A DNA stretch of 64,000 nt from Pseudomonas entomophila. Its GTDB lineage: Bacteria > Pseudomonadota > Gammaproteobacteria > Pseudomonadales > Pseudomonadaceae. The stretch spans positions 30,032 through 94,031 of the forward strand of contig NZ_JAAMQJ010000017.1 in NCBI RefSeq assembly GCF_013523125.1, written 5' to 3'. Of the stretch, positions 47,198-57,456 are shown piece by piece; position 1 is the stretch's first letter, and each line of letters begins with the position of its first letter. The translations under genes and the position numbers were made by a program. A model generated the notes under the pieces. That model saw only the letters and a list, made by a program, of their open reading frames with translations, was not told the origin of the DNA and searched no databases.

Positions 47198-48451
47198 TTA
47201 CTGGCCGTACACCGGCAGTCGCTTGCAGATCGCCTTGACCTTCTCGCGCACGCCGTCGATGACCGCTTCGTTGTTCAGGTCGGCCAGGATGTCGCAGATC
47301 CAGCCGGCCAGTTCACGGCACTCGGTTTCCTTGAAACCACGGGTGGTGACGGCTGGGGTGCCGAAACGCAGACCGGAGGTGACGAACGGCGAGCGTGGGT
47401 CGTTCGGCACCGAGTTCTTGTTCACGGTGATGAACGCCTTGCCCAGGGCCGCATCGGCGTCCTTGCCCGAAATGTCCTGCTTGATCAGCGACAGCAGGAA
47501 CAGGTGGTTCTGGGTGCCGCCGGAGACGACGTCGAAACCACGCTCGATGAACACTTCGGCCATGGCCTGGGCATTCTTCACCACCTGCTGCTGGTACGCC
47601 TTGAACTCAGGCTGCAGGGCTTCCTTGAAGCAGATCGCCTTGGCCGCGATGACGTGCTCCAGCGGGCCGCCCTGGGCGCCCGGGAAGACGGCGGAGTTCA
47701 GCTTCTTCTCGATGTCGGCATTGGCACGGGCCAGGATCAGGCCACCACGTGGACCGCGCAGGGTCTTGTGGGTCGTGGTGGTGACCACGTCGGCGAACGG
47801 GACCGGGTTGGGGTAGACGCCGGCAGCGACCAGGCCCGCAACGTGGGCCATGTCGACGAACAGGTAGGCACCGACCTTGTCGGCAATGGCGCGGAAACGG
47901 GCGAAGTCCAGCACCTGGGAGTAGGCGGAGAAGCCGGCCACGATCATCTTCGGCTTGTGCTCGTCGGCCAGGCGCTCGACTTCGTCGTAGTCGATCAGGC
48001 CATTGCCGTCGATGCCGTACTGGACGGCGTTGTACAGCTTGCCCGAGGAACTGACGCTGGCGCCGTGGGTGAGGTGACCGCCGTGAGCCAGGCTCATGCC
48101 CAGGATGGTGTCGCCTGCCGACAGCAGGGCCAGGTAGACCGCGGCGTTGGCCTGGGAACCGGCATGGGGCTGGACGTTGGCGTAATCGGCGCCGAACAGT
48201 TCCTTGGCGCGGTCGATGGCCAGTTGCTCGACCACGTCGACGTACTCGCAACCACCGTAGTAGCGCTTGCCTGGATAGCCTTCGGCGTACTTGTTGGTCA
48301 GGACCGAACCCTGCGCTTCCATGACAGCCGGGCTGGTGTAGTTTTCCGAAGCGATCAGCTCGATGTGCTCTTCCTGGCGCAGAGCTTCTTGCTGCATGGC
48401 TTCGAAGAGCTCGGCGTCGTACTTGGCAATGGTCAAATCACGGCTGAACAT
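47198..48451 (-). CDS. glyA: Serine hydroxymethyltransferase
   Basis: 417 residues from ATG at 48451 ([20 protein letters not shown]). Contains the N-terminal [28 protein letters not shown] and the PLP-lysine motif [13 protein letters not shown]. It interconverts serine and glycine with tetrahydrofolate. Pseudomonads carry several glyA genes; this copy is next to morA, as in P. aeruginosa (glyA3). Followed by a clear terminator. Confidence 0.95.
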   Translation of the reverse strand: MFSRDLTIAKYDAELFEAMQQEALRQEEHIELIASENYTSPAVMEAQGSVLTNKYAEGYPGKRYYGGCEYVDVVEQLAIDRAKELFGADYANVQPHAGSQANAAVYLALLSAGDTILGMSLAHGGHLTHGASVSSSGKLYNAVQYGIDGNGLIDYDEVERLADEHKPKMIVAGFSAYSQVLDFARFRAIADKVGAYLFVDMAHVAGLVAAGVYPNPVPFADVVTTTTHKTLRGPRGGLILARANADIEKKLNSAVFPGAQGGPLEHVIAAKAICFKEALQPEFKAYQQQVVKNAQAMAEVFIERGFDVVSGGTQNHLFLLSLIKQDISGKDADAALGKAFITVNKNSVPNDPRSPFVTSGLRFGTPAVTTRGFKETECRELAGWICDILADLNNEAVIDGVREKVKAICKRLPVYGQ

Positions 48452-48556
48452 GGCGGTCCTCAAGGATCGGGCTGGAGTGGGCGGGCATTCTACCCCATTG
48501 CTTCCCGGGTGGCATATGAATGGGATTCATGTTCCGGGTGAGCGGCAGGGGGAGGC

Positions 48557-48725
48557 AGCAGCGGCAAGCGGCAAGCGGCAAGCGGGCGCGGCCCTAAGCC
48601 GTTCGTGGCCCTCGCCGGACCACAAAACCCGCCAAACCCGACGTGCCCCCTTGTGCAAGTCTCAACGCCCCGCACACTTGCCGCTTGCCGCTTGCCGCTT
48701 GCCGCTTGCCGCTTGCCGCTTGCCG
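48557..48725. repeat. Inverted arrays of a CTTGCCG heptad
   Basis: Three to four copies of CGGCAAG at 48562-48588 face seven exact tandem copies of CTTGCCG at 48677-48725, with about 90 bases between. The array lies between morA and glyA. It is the same class of heptad hairpin as at 42.4 kb but with a different unit. Confidence 0.9.
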
Positions 48726-48738
48726 CTTGCCGCTCCGC

Positions 48739-51700
48739 CTAACCCAACATGAACAACGTCTCGTTGCTGAACTGCGACTCGAACTGCGCCGCCGGCATCG
48801 GCCGGCCGAACAGGTAACCCTGCACTTCGTCGCAGTCGTGTTCACGCAGGAATTCGAGCTGCTCGTGGGTCTCCACACCCTCGGCGATCACCGCCAGGTT
48901 CAGGCTGTGGGCCATGGCGATGATGGCGCGGGCGATCTGAGCGTCCTGCTCGCCTTCGGGCAGGCCATCGACGAAGGTGCGGTCGATCTTCAGCACGTCG
49001 ATCGGGAACTGCTTGAGGTAGTTGAGCGAGGAATAACCCGTGCCGAAGTCGTCCACCGCGATGCTCAGCCCGAGCTGCTTGAGGCTGTCGAGGATCAGCA
49101 TGGCTTCGTTGACCTCGCGCATCAGGATGCTCTCGGTCAACTCCAGTTCCAGGCAAGCAGGCGGCACACCGGTTTCTTCGAGGATGTGGGCGATCCGCGT
49201 ACCCAGCTGGCCGTCGGAGAACTGCCGCGCGGAAATGTTCACCGACACCTTCGGCACGCGTACGTTGGCCTGGCGCCAGGCCTTGAGCTGGCGGGTCGCT
49301 TCGCGCAGCACCCAATCGCCGACGTCCACCACCAGCCCCAGTTCCTCGATGACCGGGATGAACTCGCCTGGCGGCACCAGCCCGCGCCGAGGGTGACGCC
49401 AGCGCAGCAACGCCTCGGCCCCGGTCAGGCGCTTGCCGTCGCCGCTGAACTGCGGCTGGTAGAACAGCACGAATTCGTCCTGCTCCAGCGCATGGCGCAG
49501 GTCGCTCTCCAGCTCGAGCCGCTCGAGCGCGCTGGCGTTCATGTCGGCCTGGTAGAACTGGAAGTTGTTCTTGCCGCGCTCCTTGGCGTGGTACATGGCA
49601 GTGTCGGCGTTCTTCATCAGCTGGCTCAGCTCGCTGCCGTCCTGCGGGCTGAGGGCGATCCCGATGCTGGCGGTGACGAAGAACTCGCGGTTTTCCAGCA
49701 CGAACGGCCGCACCAGGCTGCCCAGGATATGCTCGGCCACGTGAATCGCACGGGTCAGGGCCATCTGTCGCGTGGCCCGCGGTTGCAGCAGCAGGGTGAA
49801 CTCGTCGCCTCCCATCCGCGCCACGGTATCGTCGTCGTCCACGCAGCCCAGCAGGCGCTCGGCCATGTCCTTGAGCATGCGATCGCCGGCAGCATGGCCG
49901 AGCGAGTCATTGATCGGCTTGAAGCGGTCCAGGTCGAGGAACATCAACACCACCCACGACTTGTGCCGTTCGGCCTGTTGCAGGGCGGTGTACAGGCGGT
50001 CCTGGAACAGGGTGCGATTGGGCAGGTGGGTCAGGGCATCGTAGTAGGCCAGGCGATGGATGCGCTGCTCGCTGGCCTTGCGCTCGCTGATGTCGGTGAA
50101 GAAGCACACGTAGCTGGCCAGGTCGCCCTCGTCGTCGAGCACGGCCGTGATGCCGACCCAGGCCGGGTAGTGCTCGCCATTGCGGCGCTTGAGCCATACC
50201 TCGCCTTCCCAGCTGCCGCGCTGGTGCAACTGCTTGACCACATACCCGAGGTGGGCCTGCTGTTGCTCGTCCACGGTCAGCATGCTCGGACGCTGGTCCA
50301 GCACGTCCTCGACCGTGTAGCCGCTGACCCGGCTGAACGCCTCGTTGGCCTGGACGATGTAGCCGGCCGGGTCGGTGATCAGGATCGCCGAGGTCGAGTG
50401 CTCGAAGACCGTGGCAGCCATGCGCAGGTCTTTTTCGGCACGGCGCTGCTGGCTGATGTCGCGACCGACGCCGAGAATGCCCTCGAAGCGTTCCTGGTCG
50501 TCCCAGACCAGCACCAGGCGCAGCTCGATCGGAATCTTGCGACCGTCGGCGCGCAGGCAGTCGAACAGGTACAGCGGCGTCGGCAGTTGCGAACGCAACT
50601 GGCTCAGTTGCTCGGGATCGTCCAGCGCGGCCTGCACCTGGCCCATGAAGCTGAAGATCCCGCTCAGTTGGGCGGGGTTGGCGATGGTCGACTGCCAGCC
50701 ATGTTCGAAGATCCAGTCGGGCGAGTACCCCAGCACCGTATTGGCCGACGGGCTGACATAGTTGAGCTGCAGGGCCCGGTCGGTGGAAAAGATCACGTCG
50801 CTGATGCTTTCGGCGAGCATCCGGTAGCGACGCTCGCTGTGGCGCAGGGATTCGCTGGCCTCCAATTGCACCGTGACATCTTTGCCCACGCCGATGATGC
50901 GCGTGGCCAGGCCAGCGCCATCACGGGTGAGCACGTGTTCGCGAATGTCGTAGCAGCGCCATTTGCCGTCCCGGTGACGAAAGCGCAACTGACAGTGCAG
51001 CGCTTCGTCGTGACCACTGTCGTGTTGACGCTGGCGCAGCAGCCTGAAATCGGCGGCATCGTCCGGGTGCAGCAACAGTTCCCAGAAACGATCGCCCATC
51101 TGTGTCAGCTCGGCGCGGTCGTAACCCAATGTGTGTCCCAGGTGCCGGTTGCTGAAGATCATGGCCTGGCTGTGCACGTCCTGAACGTACAGCTGGTCCG
51201 GCACCGTGCGCACCACGTTGGACCAGAAGCTTTCGCGCTCGAGCAGGGACAGTTCCACCTGCTTGCGGCTGGTGATGTCGTTGATGCTGAGAATGACCGC
51301 CGCGTAGTCGCCACGGGCTTGTGGCAGGCGGGCCGTGAGCCACAGGTGCAGGTCGCCGTCGCGCGGTGTCGCCAGACGCACTTCGAGCTCCAGCTGGGCG
51401 CGCTGGTCGAGCAGCGCCTCGAGCAATTGCGCACCGACGCTGTCGCGGCCTTCGCCGCTGCCATCGGTCAGGTGCTTCCAGGCCCCTTCGGGGCTGCCGA
51501 CGCCGAGCAGTTGGCGTGCCACCTCATTGATCTCAGTGATCTTCAGCCCGCGCAGCAAGGCCTGGCGCAGCTCAGGGTCCAGCGCCAGGCTCTGCTTGAG
51601 GGCCTGCGGGTTACGCACGTGGTGACGTTCGAGCAGGCTGGGCAGGCTGGACAGATCGAGCACGCACAGCGCGACCCCGGTACCTTCGAAGATCGCCTGG

Positions 51701-52572
51701 TAACGGCGTCGATCCTCGTGTAACGCCCGCTGACGGCGGCGCATCTTGATCAGCGCCAGCATCGGCAGAAGGGCGCAGCACAGCACCAGCAGGCACTTGC
51801 CGATCAGGGCCGGCAACAGCTGCTGGCGGACGGCTGCCATATCGTACAGGCCACGCAGCTGCCAGGCGCTGTTGTCGATGAAGGCCAGCATCACGCTCTG
51901 CAACGGTTCGCCCTGTTCCGTCCCGGCCCGGTGGGCGTCCAACACCTGGCCGGTGCGGCTGTTCTCGAGCAGCCAGGCGGGCTGGCCTGGGTTGTCCAGG
52001 GGCTGGGTCAGTGCCTGGTAGTAGGTCTTGTCGAACTGCAACAGCCAGTAGCCATGGCCCCGGTCGGTTGGCTGGCGCAACAACAGGTAGATCAGGCCAT
52101 TGTCCCTGGCGTTGCCATAGACGTACTGTCGCCCCTGGATCAGCGAAACGTATTCGCGTATTTGCGCAGGGTCATCGCTCAAGCCCAGGCTGTCGACCTG
52201 GACGCGTCCGTTGCTGTCCAGCCAGGCCATGTGCCGCAGCAGCGGCAGGCGCGCCTGCAGCCCACTCAACAACGCGGGCAGGGTCGAGGGCGTGGGCGCC
52301 TGGCTGTAAGGCTGGATCAGGTTGATCGCCTGCTGGGCCTTGAGCGCCAGCTTCAGGCTCACGTGGTCGGCCAGCGCCGAAGTCTCGGCCACGACCTGGT
52401 CGCGCAGTGTCCGTTGGGTCTGCTGGAACTGATTGAACAGTTGCCACAGCAGCAGCCCCAGCAGCATCAGCACCACCACCGCGGCCAGGGCACTTTTCAG
52501 CGAGCCACGCAGTGGCACGACGGCCACCGGGGAGGTGGATCGCGGAGGAAGCGGTTGATTGAGGTTGGTCAC
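48739..52572 (-). CDS. morA: MorA, membrane-bound diguanylate cyclase/phosphodiesterase
   Basis: 1277 residues from GTG at 52572 (VTNLNQPLPPRSTSPVAVVP). First membrane helix about 28-49, periplasmic domain to about 270, second helix about 275-295, then several PAS domains (for example YVSPSANTVLGYSPDWIF and QANEAFSRVSGYTVEDVL). GGDEF is at 921-925 and the phosphodiesterase motif EALLRW begins at E1053. Both catalytic signatures are intact, so dual activity is possible. In P. putida MorA controls flagellar timing and biofilm formation. The 2131-codon open frame beyond 52572 is antisense to ettA and not coding. Confidence 0.9.
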   Translation of the reverse strand: MTNLNQPLPPRSTSPVAVVPLRGSLKSALAAVVVLMLLGLLLWQLFNQFQQTQRTLRDQVVAETSALADHVSLKLALKAQQAINLIQPYSQAPTPSTLPALLSGLQARLPLLRHMAWLDSNGRVQVDSLGLSDDPAQIREYVSLIQGRQYVYGNARDNGLIYLLLRQPTDRGHGYWLLQFDKTYYQALTQPLDNPGQPAWLLENSRTGQVLDAHRAGTEQGEPLQSVMLAFIDNSAWQLRGLYDMAAVRQQLLPALIGKCLLVLCCALLPMLALIKMRRRQRALHEDRRRYQAIFEGTGVALCVLDLSSLPSLLERHHVRNPQALKQSLALDPELRQALLRGLKITEINEVARQLLGVGSPEGAWKHLTDGSGEGRDSVGAQLLEALLDQRAQLELEVRLATPRDGDLHLWLTARLPQARGDYAAVILSINDITSRKQVELSLLERESFWSNVVRTVPDQLYVQDVHSQAMIFSNRHLGHTLGYDRAELTQMGDRFWELLLHPDDAADFRLLRQRQHDSGHDEALHCQLRFRHRDGKWRCYDIREHVLTRDGAGLATRIIGVGKDVTVQLEASESLRHSERRYRMLAESISDVIFSTDRALQLNYVSPSANTVLGYSPDWIFEHGWQSTIANPAQLSGIFSFMGQVQAALDDPEQLSQLRSQLPTPLYLFDCLRADGRKIPIELRLVLVWDDQERFEGILGVGRDISQQRRAEKDLRMAATVFEHSTSAILITDPAGYIVQANEAFSRVSGYTVEDVLDQRPSMLTVDEQQQAHLGYVVKQLHQRGSWEGEVWLKRRNGEHYPAWVGITAVLDDEGDLASYVCFFTDISERKASEQRIHRLAYYDALTHLPNRTLFQDRLYTALQQAERHKSWVVLMFLDLDRFKPINDSLGHAAGDRMLKDMAERLLGCVDDDDTVARMGGDEFTLLLQPRATRQMALTRAIHVAEHILGSLVRPFVLENREFFVTASIGIALSPQDGSELSQLMKNADTAMYHAKERGKNNFQFYQADMNASALERLELESDLRHALEQDEFVLFYQPQFSGDGKRLTGAEALLRWRHPRRGLVPPGEFIPVIEELGLVVDVGDWVLREATRQLKAWRQANVRVPKVSVNISARQFSDGQLGTRIAHILEETGVPPACLELELTESILMREVNEAMLILDSLKQLGLSIAVDDFGTGYSSLNYLKQFPIDVLKIDRTFVDGLPEGEQDAQIARAIIAMAHSLNLAVIAEGVETHEQLEFLREHDCDEVQGYLFGRPMPAAQFESQFSNETLFMLG

Positions 52573-52863
52573 GCGTCGATCCTGCGATTGGCAAGCGGGG
52601 CAGGGAAAGATCGGGCAGGGCGGGTGTCGCGGACAGGCGACTGCCGGCCCGGTCGGGGCGCTAGCATGCGCGCAATTGTGGCAAAGTGCCAGTGGTTGGC
52701 CTGTGTCAACCCATGGCATTCGTCGGGTACGGGTTTCGGAATGAGGCGCGACCTGTGCGAAAATGCGCGCGCTTTCGGTGCTGCGGCCCGCCTGGAGGGC
52801 CATGGGCATCGCTCCGGTCTCTGACGTCGCCGCTTCACCTGCTTTGTTCATGAATGCTTGGAG

Positions 52864-53292
52864 ATGCACGGTTTGGTGACTCATTACTCTCTCAATGGCC
52901 TCGACGCCGCCTGCGGTCGCAGCAGCGCGACCTTGCTCGGCACGGCCGACGCGACGTCGGTTTCCTGCAAGTCGTGCCAGCGCAGCCTGGCGCGCCCGGC
53001 CGCCGACAGCGCCAGCGTGCGCAAGTCGCCTTCGCTGGCCGACCTGCGCAAGTCCGTGGGCCGTGAAACGCCCTCGGCTGCACCGACCGTCGCACGACCC
53101 GCAGCCGTGTCGAGCCGCACCACGTCGATCGCCGCCAAGTCCCACCCCGTTGTCCAGGCGCCCGCAGTCGACGCGGCACGCTCGACGTCGGCCGCCGGCC
53201 TCAGCGTGAAGGCCGCCTGGGCACAGAAACTGGCGGCCCAGCGCGACCGCTGCCGCCTGCCACGCGGCAAGGCGGGTCAGCGTCAGGTCTGA
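52864..53292 (+). CDS. Protein of unknown function, 142 residues
   Basis: ATG at 52864 after TTGGAG. The product begins MHGLVTHYSLNGLDAACGRS, has a CKSCQRSLARP motif and a Ser/Ala/Pro-rich centre, then a basic end (QKLAAQRDRCRLPRGKAG). It may be largely disordered. It lies between morA (divergent) and ettA (same strand). The coding sense is supported by strong third-position GC and position, not by a recognised family; the opposite strand is also open here. Confidence 0.5.
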   Translation: MHGLVTHYSLNGLDAACGRSSATLLGTADATSVSCKSCQRSLARPAADSASVRKSPSLADLRKSVGRETPSAAPTVARPAAVSSRTTSIAAKSHPVVQAPAVDAARSTSAAGLSVKAAWAQKLAAQRDRCRLPRGKAGQRQV

Positions 53293-53448
53293 CCAGCACG
53301 CCCGGCGCGCCCACCTGTGCAACAGCGCGTCTTGGCGTAGAATGGTCGCCTTTGTCCATCGATATTTCGTACACGACCTTTCCCACTGGCCTGTCACCAG
53401 GCCGGGATCGTCGTCGATGTCTTCACCCATCTGAGAGAGGGCTTGGTT

Positions 53449-55116
<1,668 letters not shown>

Positions 55117-55137
55117 AGCCGGTTTCGCATGCACGGG

Positions 55138-55163
55138 AATGGGGCCTAGATGGCCCCATTTTT
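55138..55163 (+). terminator. Terminator of ettA
   Basis: Stem AATGGGGCC / GGCCCCATT, five-base loop, followed by a short T-run. Confidence 0.9.
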
Positions 55164-55334
55164 GTGCCTAAAGGCGACCTGACACCGCACGTTTGGCGCC
55201 TTTTCTGGCATACAGTTATATAAATGCACCAGAAAATTTCATAAAAACGACATGATGCCCTGTTGCAGGGCGAAACGTTCTTGCTACAGTCGAGGAAACC
55301 AACAACTACAATCCCGACGTGGTGAGACCCCTCC

Positions 55335-56675
55335 ATGACTGAATCTGTCGACGATTTCCTGGCCCGCCTCAAGCAGCGCGACCCTGCCCAACCCGAATTT
55401 CACCAGGCGGTCGAAGAGGTGCTACGCACCCTCTGGCCCTTTCTCGAAGCCAACCCTCATTACCTGAACGCCGGTATTGTCGAGCGCATGGTCGAGCCCG
55501 AGCGCGCCGTGCTGTTTCGCGTGTCCTGGGTCGACGACCAGGGCAAGGTCCAGGTCAACCGCGGTTACCGCATTCAGATGAACAGCGCCATCGGCCCCTA
55601 CAAAGGCGGCTTGCGCTTCCACCCCTCCGTGGACTTGAGCGTGCTCAAGTTCCTGGCGTTCGAGCAGGTCTTCAAGAATGCCCTGACCTCGCTGCCGATG
55701 GGCGGTGGCAAGGGCGGCTCGGACTTCGACCCCAAGGGCAAGAGCGATGGCGAAGTCATGCGCTTCTGCCAGGCGTTCATGAGCGAGCTGTACCGCCACA
55801 TCGGCGCGGACCTGGATGTTCCGGCCGGGGACATCGGCGTTGGCGCGCGGGAGATCGGCTTCTTGTTCGGACAGTACAAGCGTCTGGCCAACCAGTTCAC
55901 CTCGGTGCTGACAGGCAAGGGCATGAGCTACGGCGGCAGCCTGATCCGCCCGGAAGCCACGGGCTATGGTTGCGTGTACTTCGCCGAAGAGATGCTCAAG
56001 CGCCAGCACCTGAGCGTCGAGGGCCAGCGCGTGGCCATTTCCGGTTCCGGCAACGTGGCCCAGTACGCCGCGCGCAAGGTCATGGACCTGGGCGGCAAGG
56101 TGATCTCGCTGTCCGATTCCGAAGGCACGCTGTACTGCGAGTCGGGCCTGACCGAGGCGCAATGGGAGGCGGTGATGACGTTGAAGAACGTCGAGCGCGG
56201 ACGCCTGAGTGCCCTGGCCGCGGAGCTTGGCCTGGAGTTCCGCCAAGGGCAGACGCCGTGGTCGCTGCCGTGCACCATCGCCTTGCCATGCGCCACGCAG
56301 AATGAGCTCGATGCCCAGGCCGCCCGTACCTTGCTTGCCAATGGCTGCCTGTGCGTCGCCGAAGGCGCGAACATGCCGACGACCCTCGAGGCCGTGGACC
56401 TGTTCATCGACGCCGGCATCCTGTTCGCGCCGGGCAAGGCGTCGAATGCGGGCGGCGTGGCCGTCTCGGGCCTGGAGATGTCGCAGAATGCCATGCGCCT
56501 GCTGTGGACCGCCGGCGAGGTGGACAGCAAGCTGCACGGCATCATGCAGTCGATCCACCATGCATGCGTGCACCATGGGGAAGAGGCCGATGGCCGCGTG
56601 AACTACGTCAAGGGCGCCAACATCGCCGGGTTCGTCAAGGTGGCCGATGCCATGCTGGCGCAGGGTGTGGTCTGA
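55335..56675 (+). CDS. gdhA: NADP-dependent glutamate dehydrogenase
   Basis: 446 residues, the usual length of the hexameric NADP enzyme. LPMGGGKGGSDFDPKGKS carries the catalytic and glutamate-binding lysines; ISGSGNVAQYAARKVMDLGG is the dinucleotide fold; SNAGGVAVSGLEMSQNA is the C-terminal signature. It assimilates ammonium onto 2-oxoglutarate. A separate AT-rich promoter region follows the ettA terminator. Confidence 0.96.
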   Translation: MTESVDDFLARLKQRDPAQPEFHQAVEEVLRTLWPFLEANPHYLNAGIVERMVEPERAVLFRVSWVDDQGKVQVNRGYRIQMNSAIGPYKGGLRFHPSVDLSVLKFLAFEQVFKNALTSLPMGGGKGGSDFDPKGKSDGEVMRFCQAFMSELYRHIGADLDVPAGDIGVGAREIGFLFGQYKRLANQFTSVLTGKGMSYGGSLIRPEATGYGCVYFAEEMLKRQHLSVEGQRVAISGSGNVAQYAARKVMDLGGKVISLSDSEGTLYCESGLTEAQWEAVMTLKNVERGRLSALAAELGLEFRQGQTPWSLPCTIALPCATQNELDAQAARTLLANGCLCVAEGANMPTTLEAVDLFIDAGILFAPGKASNAGGVAVSGLEMSQNAMRLLWTAGEVDSKLHGIMQSIHHACVHHGEEADGRVNYVKGANIAGFVKVADAMLAQGVV

Positions 56676-56717
56676 CTCCATAAACGATGCATGCAAGACC
56701 CAGGGGCCGCCCCGCGG

Positions 56718-56808
56718 CCCCATCGCGGGCAAGCCCGCTCACAGAGAGGACATCCTAGAATCGTCAGAGACGTGGAGCCGCAACCTGTGGGGGCTTGCCC
56801 GCGATGAA
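56718..56808. repeat. Inverted REP pair after gdhA
   Basis: CATCGCGGGCAAGCCCGCTC at the left and GGGCTTGCCCGCGATG at the right, about 45 bases apart. Pseudomonas REP doublet between the convergent gdhA and GreA/B-like genes. Confidence 0.85.
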
Positions 56809-56876
56809 GCCGACGCCGATCTCGCCTGAACCCAGGACGCCGACGCCTCGGCTACTCGCTTTGCAAGACTTGCCTT

Positions 56877-57365
56877 CTACTCAATGGCGACGATCTCGAT
56901 CGTCTGGTCACCCGCCGGCCTGCGCCATATCACTTCATCCCCCTCGGCCGCGCCCAGCAGCGCGCTTCCCAGCGGCGCCCCCCAGTTCACTCGCCCCTGT
57001 GCGGCATCGGCTTCATCCTCGCCCACCAGCTGCACGCTATGCTCGACGTCGTCTTCATCGACAAAACGCACCCGGTTGCCGATCTGCACCTTGCCGCCCG
57101 GTGTCGGCGCAGGGGCGACCTGAGCACTCTGCAGGCGCGCCGTGAAATAGCGCAGGTCGCGCTCGATGTCGGCCACTCGCTGCTTGTCCACCGCCTCCCC
57201 TTGCGCCAGCAGTTCGCTACGCTGCGCTGACAGCTCGGCCACGCGTTGCTGCAACTGGACGTACCCGCTGGCGGTCACGTGGTTGGGTTGATCGCTGATG
57301 CGTCGCTCCACGGGCGGGTTGGCCTGGGCGGCCGCCTGGTCTTCGTTGACGAATGCGCGACTCAT
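56877..57365 (-). CDS. GreA/GreB-family transcription elongation factor
   Basis: 162 residues from ATG at 57365. An N-terminal coiled coil (GYVQLQQRVAELSAQRSELL...DIERDLRYFTARLQSAQV) is followed by a C-terminal FKBP-like domain (VQIGNRVRFVDEDDVEHSVQ, LGSALLGAAEGDEVIWRRP). This is the GreA/GreB fold, but it is distinct from the canonical proteins in its long N-terminal lead (MSRAFVNEDQAAAQANPPVE). It may rescue backtracked RNA polymerase or compete at the secondary channel. Confidence 0.85.
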   Translation of the reverse strand: MSRAFVNEDQAAAQANPPVERRISDQPNHVTASGYVQLQQRVAELSAQRSELLAQGEAVDKQRVADIERDLRYFTARLQSAQVAPAPTPGGKVQIGNRVRFVDEDDVEHSVQLVGEDEADAAQGRVNWGAPLGSALLGAAEGDEVIWRRPAGDQTIEIVAIE

Positions 57366-57456
57366 GGTGATCTCCTGATCCTTCGAACGACGTGGCGCAT
57401 CCCCTGACGTGGGCGATGCGCTTCGTTCGTTGGACACTGCGGCGCGGCAGTGTGCT

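Noticed and set aside
48677..48725. CRISPR-like array
   Set aside because: The units are contiguous 7-mers without spacers and no cas gene is present.
48643..51723. 1026-codon plus-strand frame
   Set aside because: Antisense of morA; begins by translating the CTTGCCG heptads and shows no domain.
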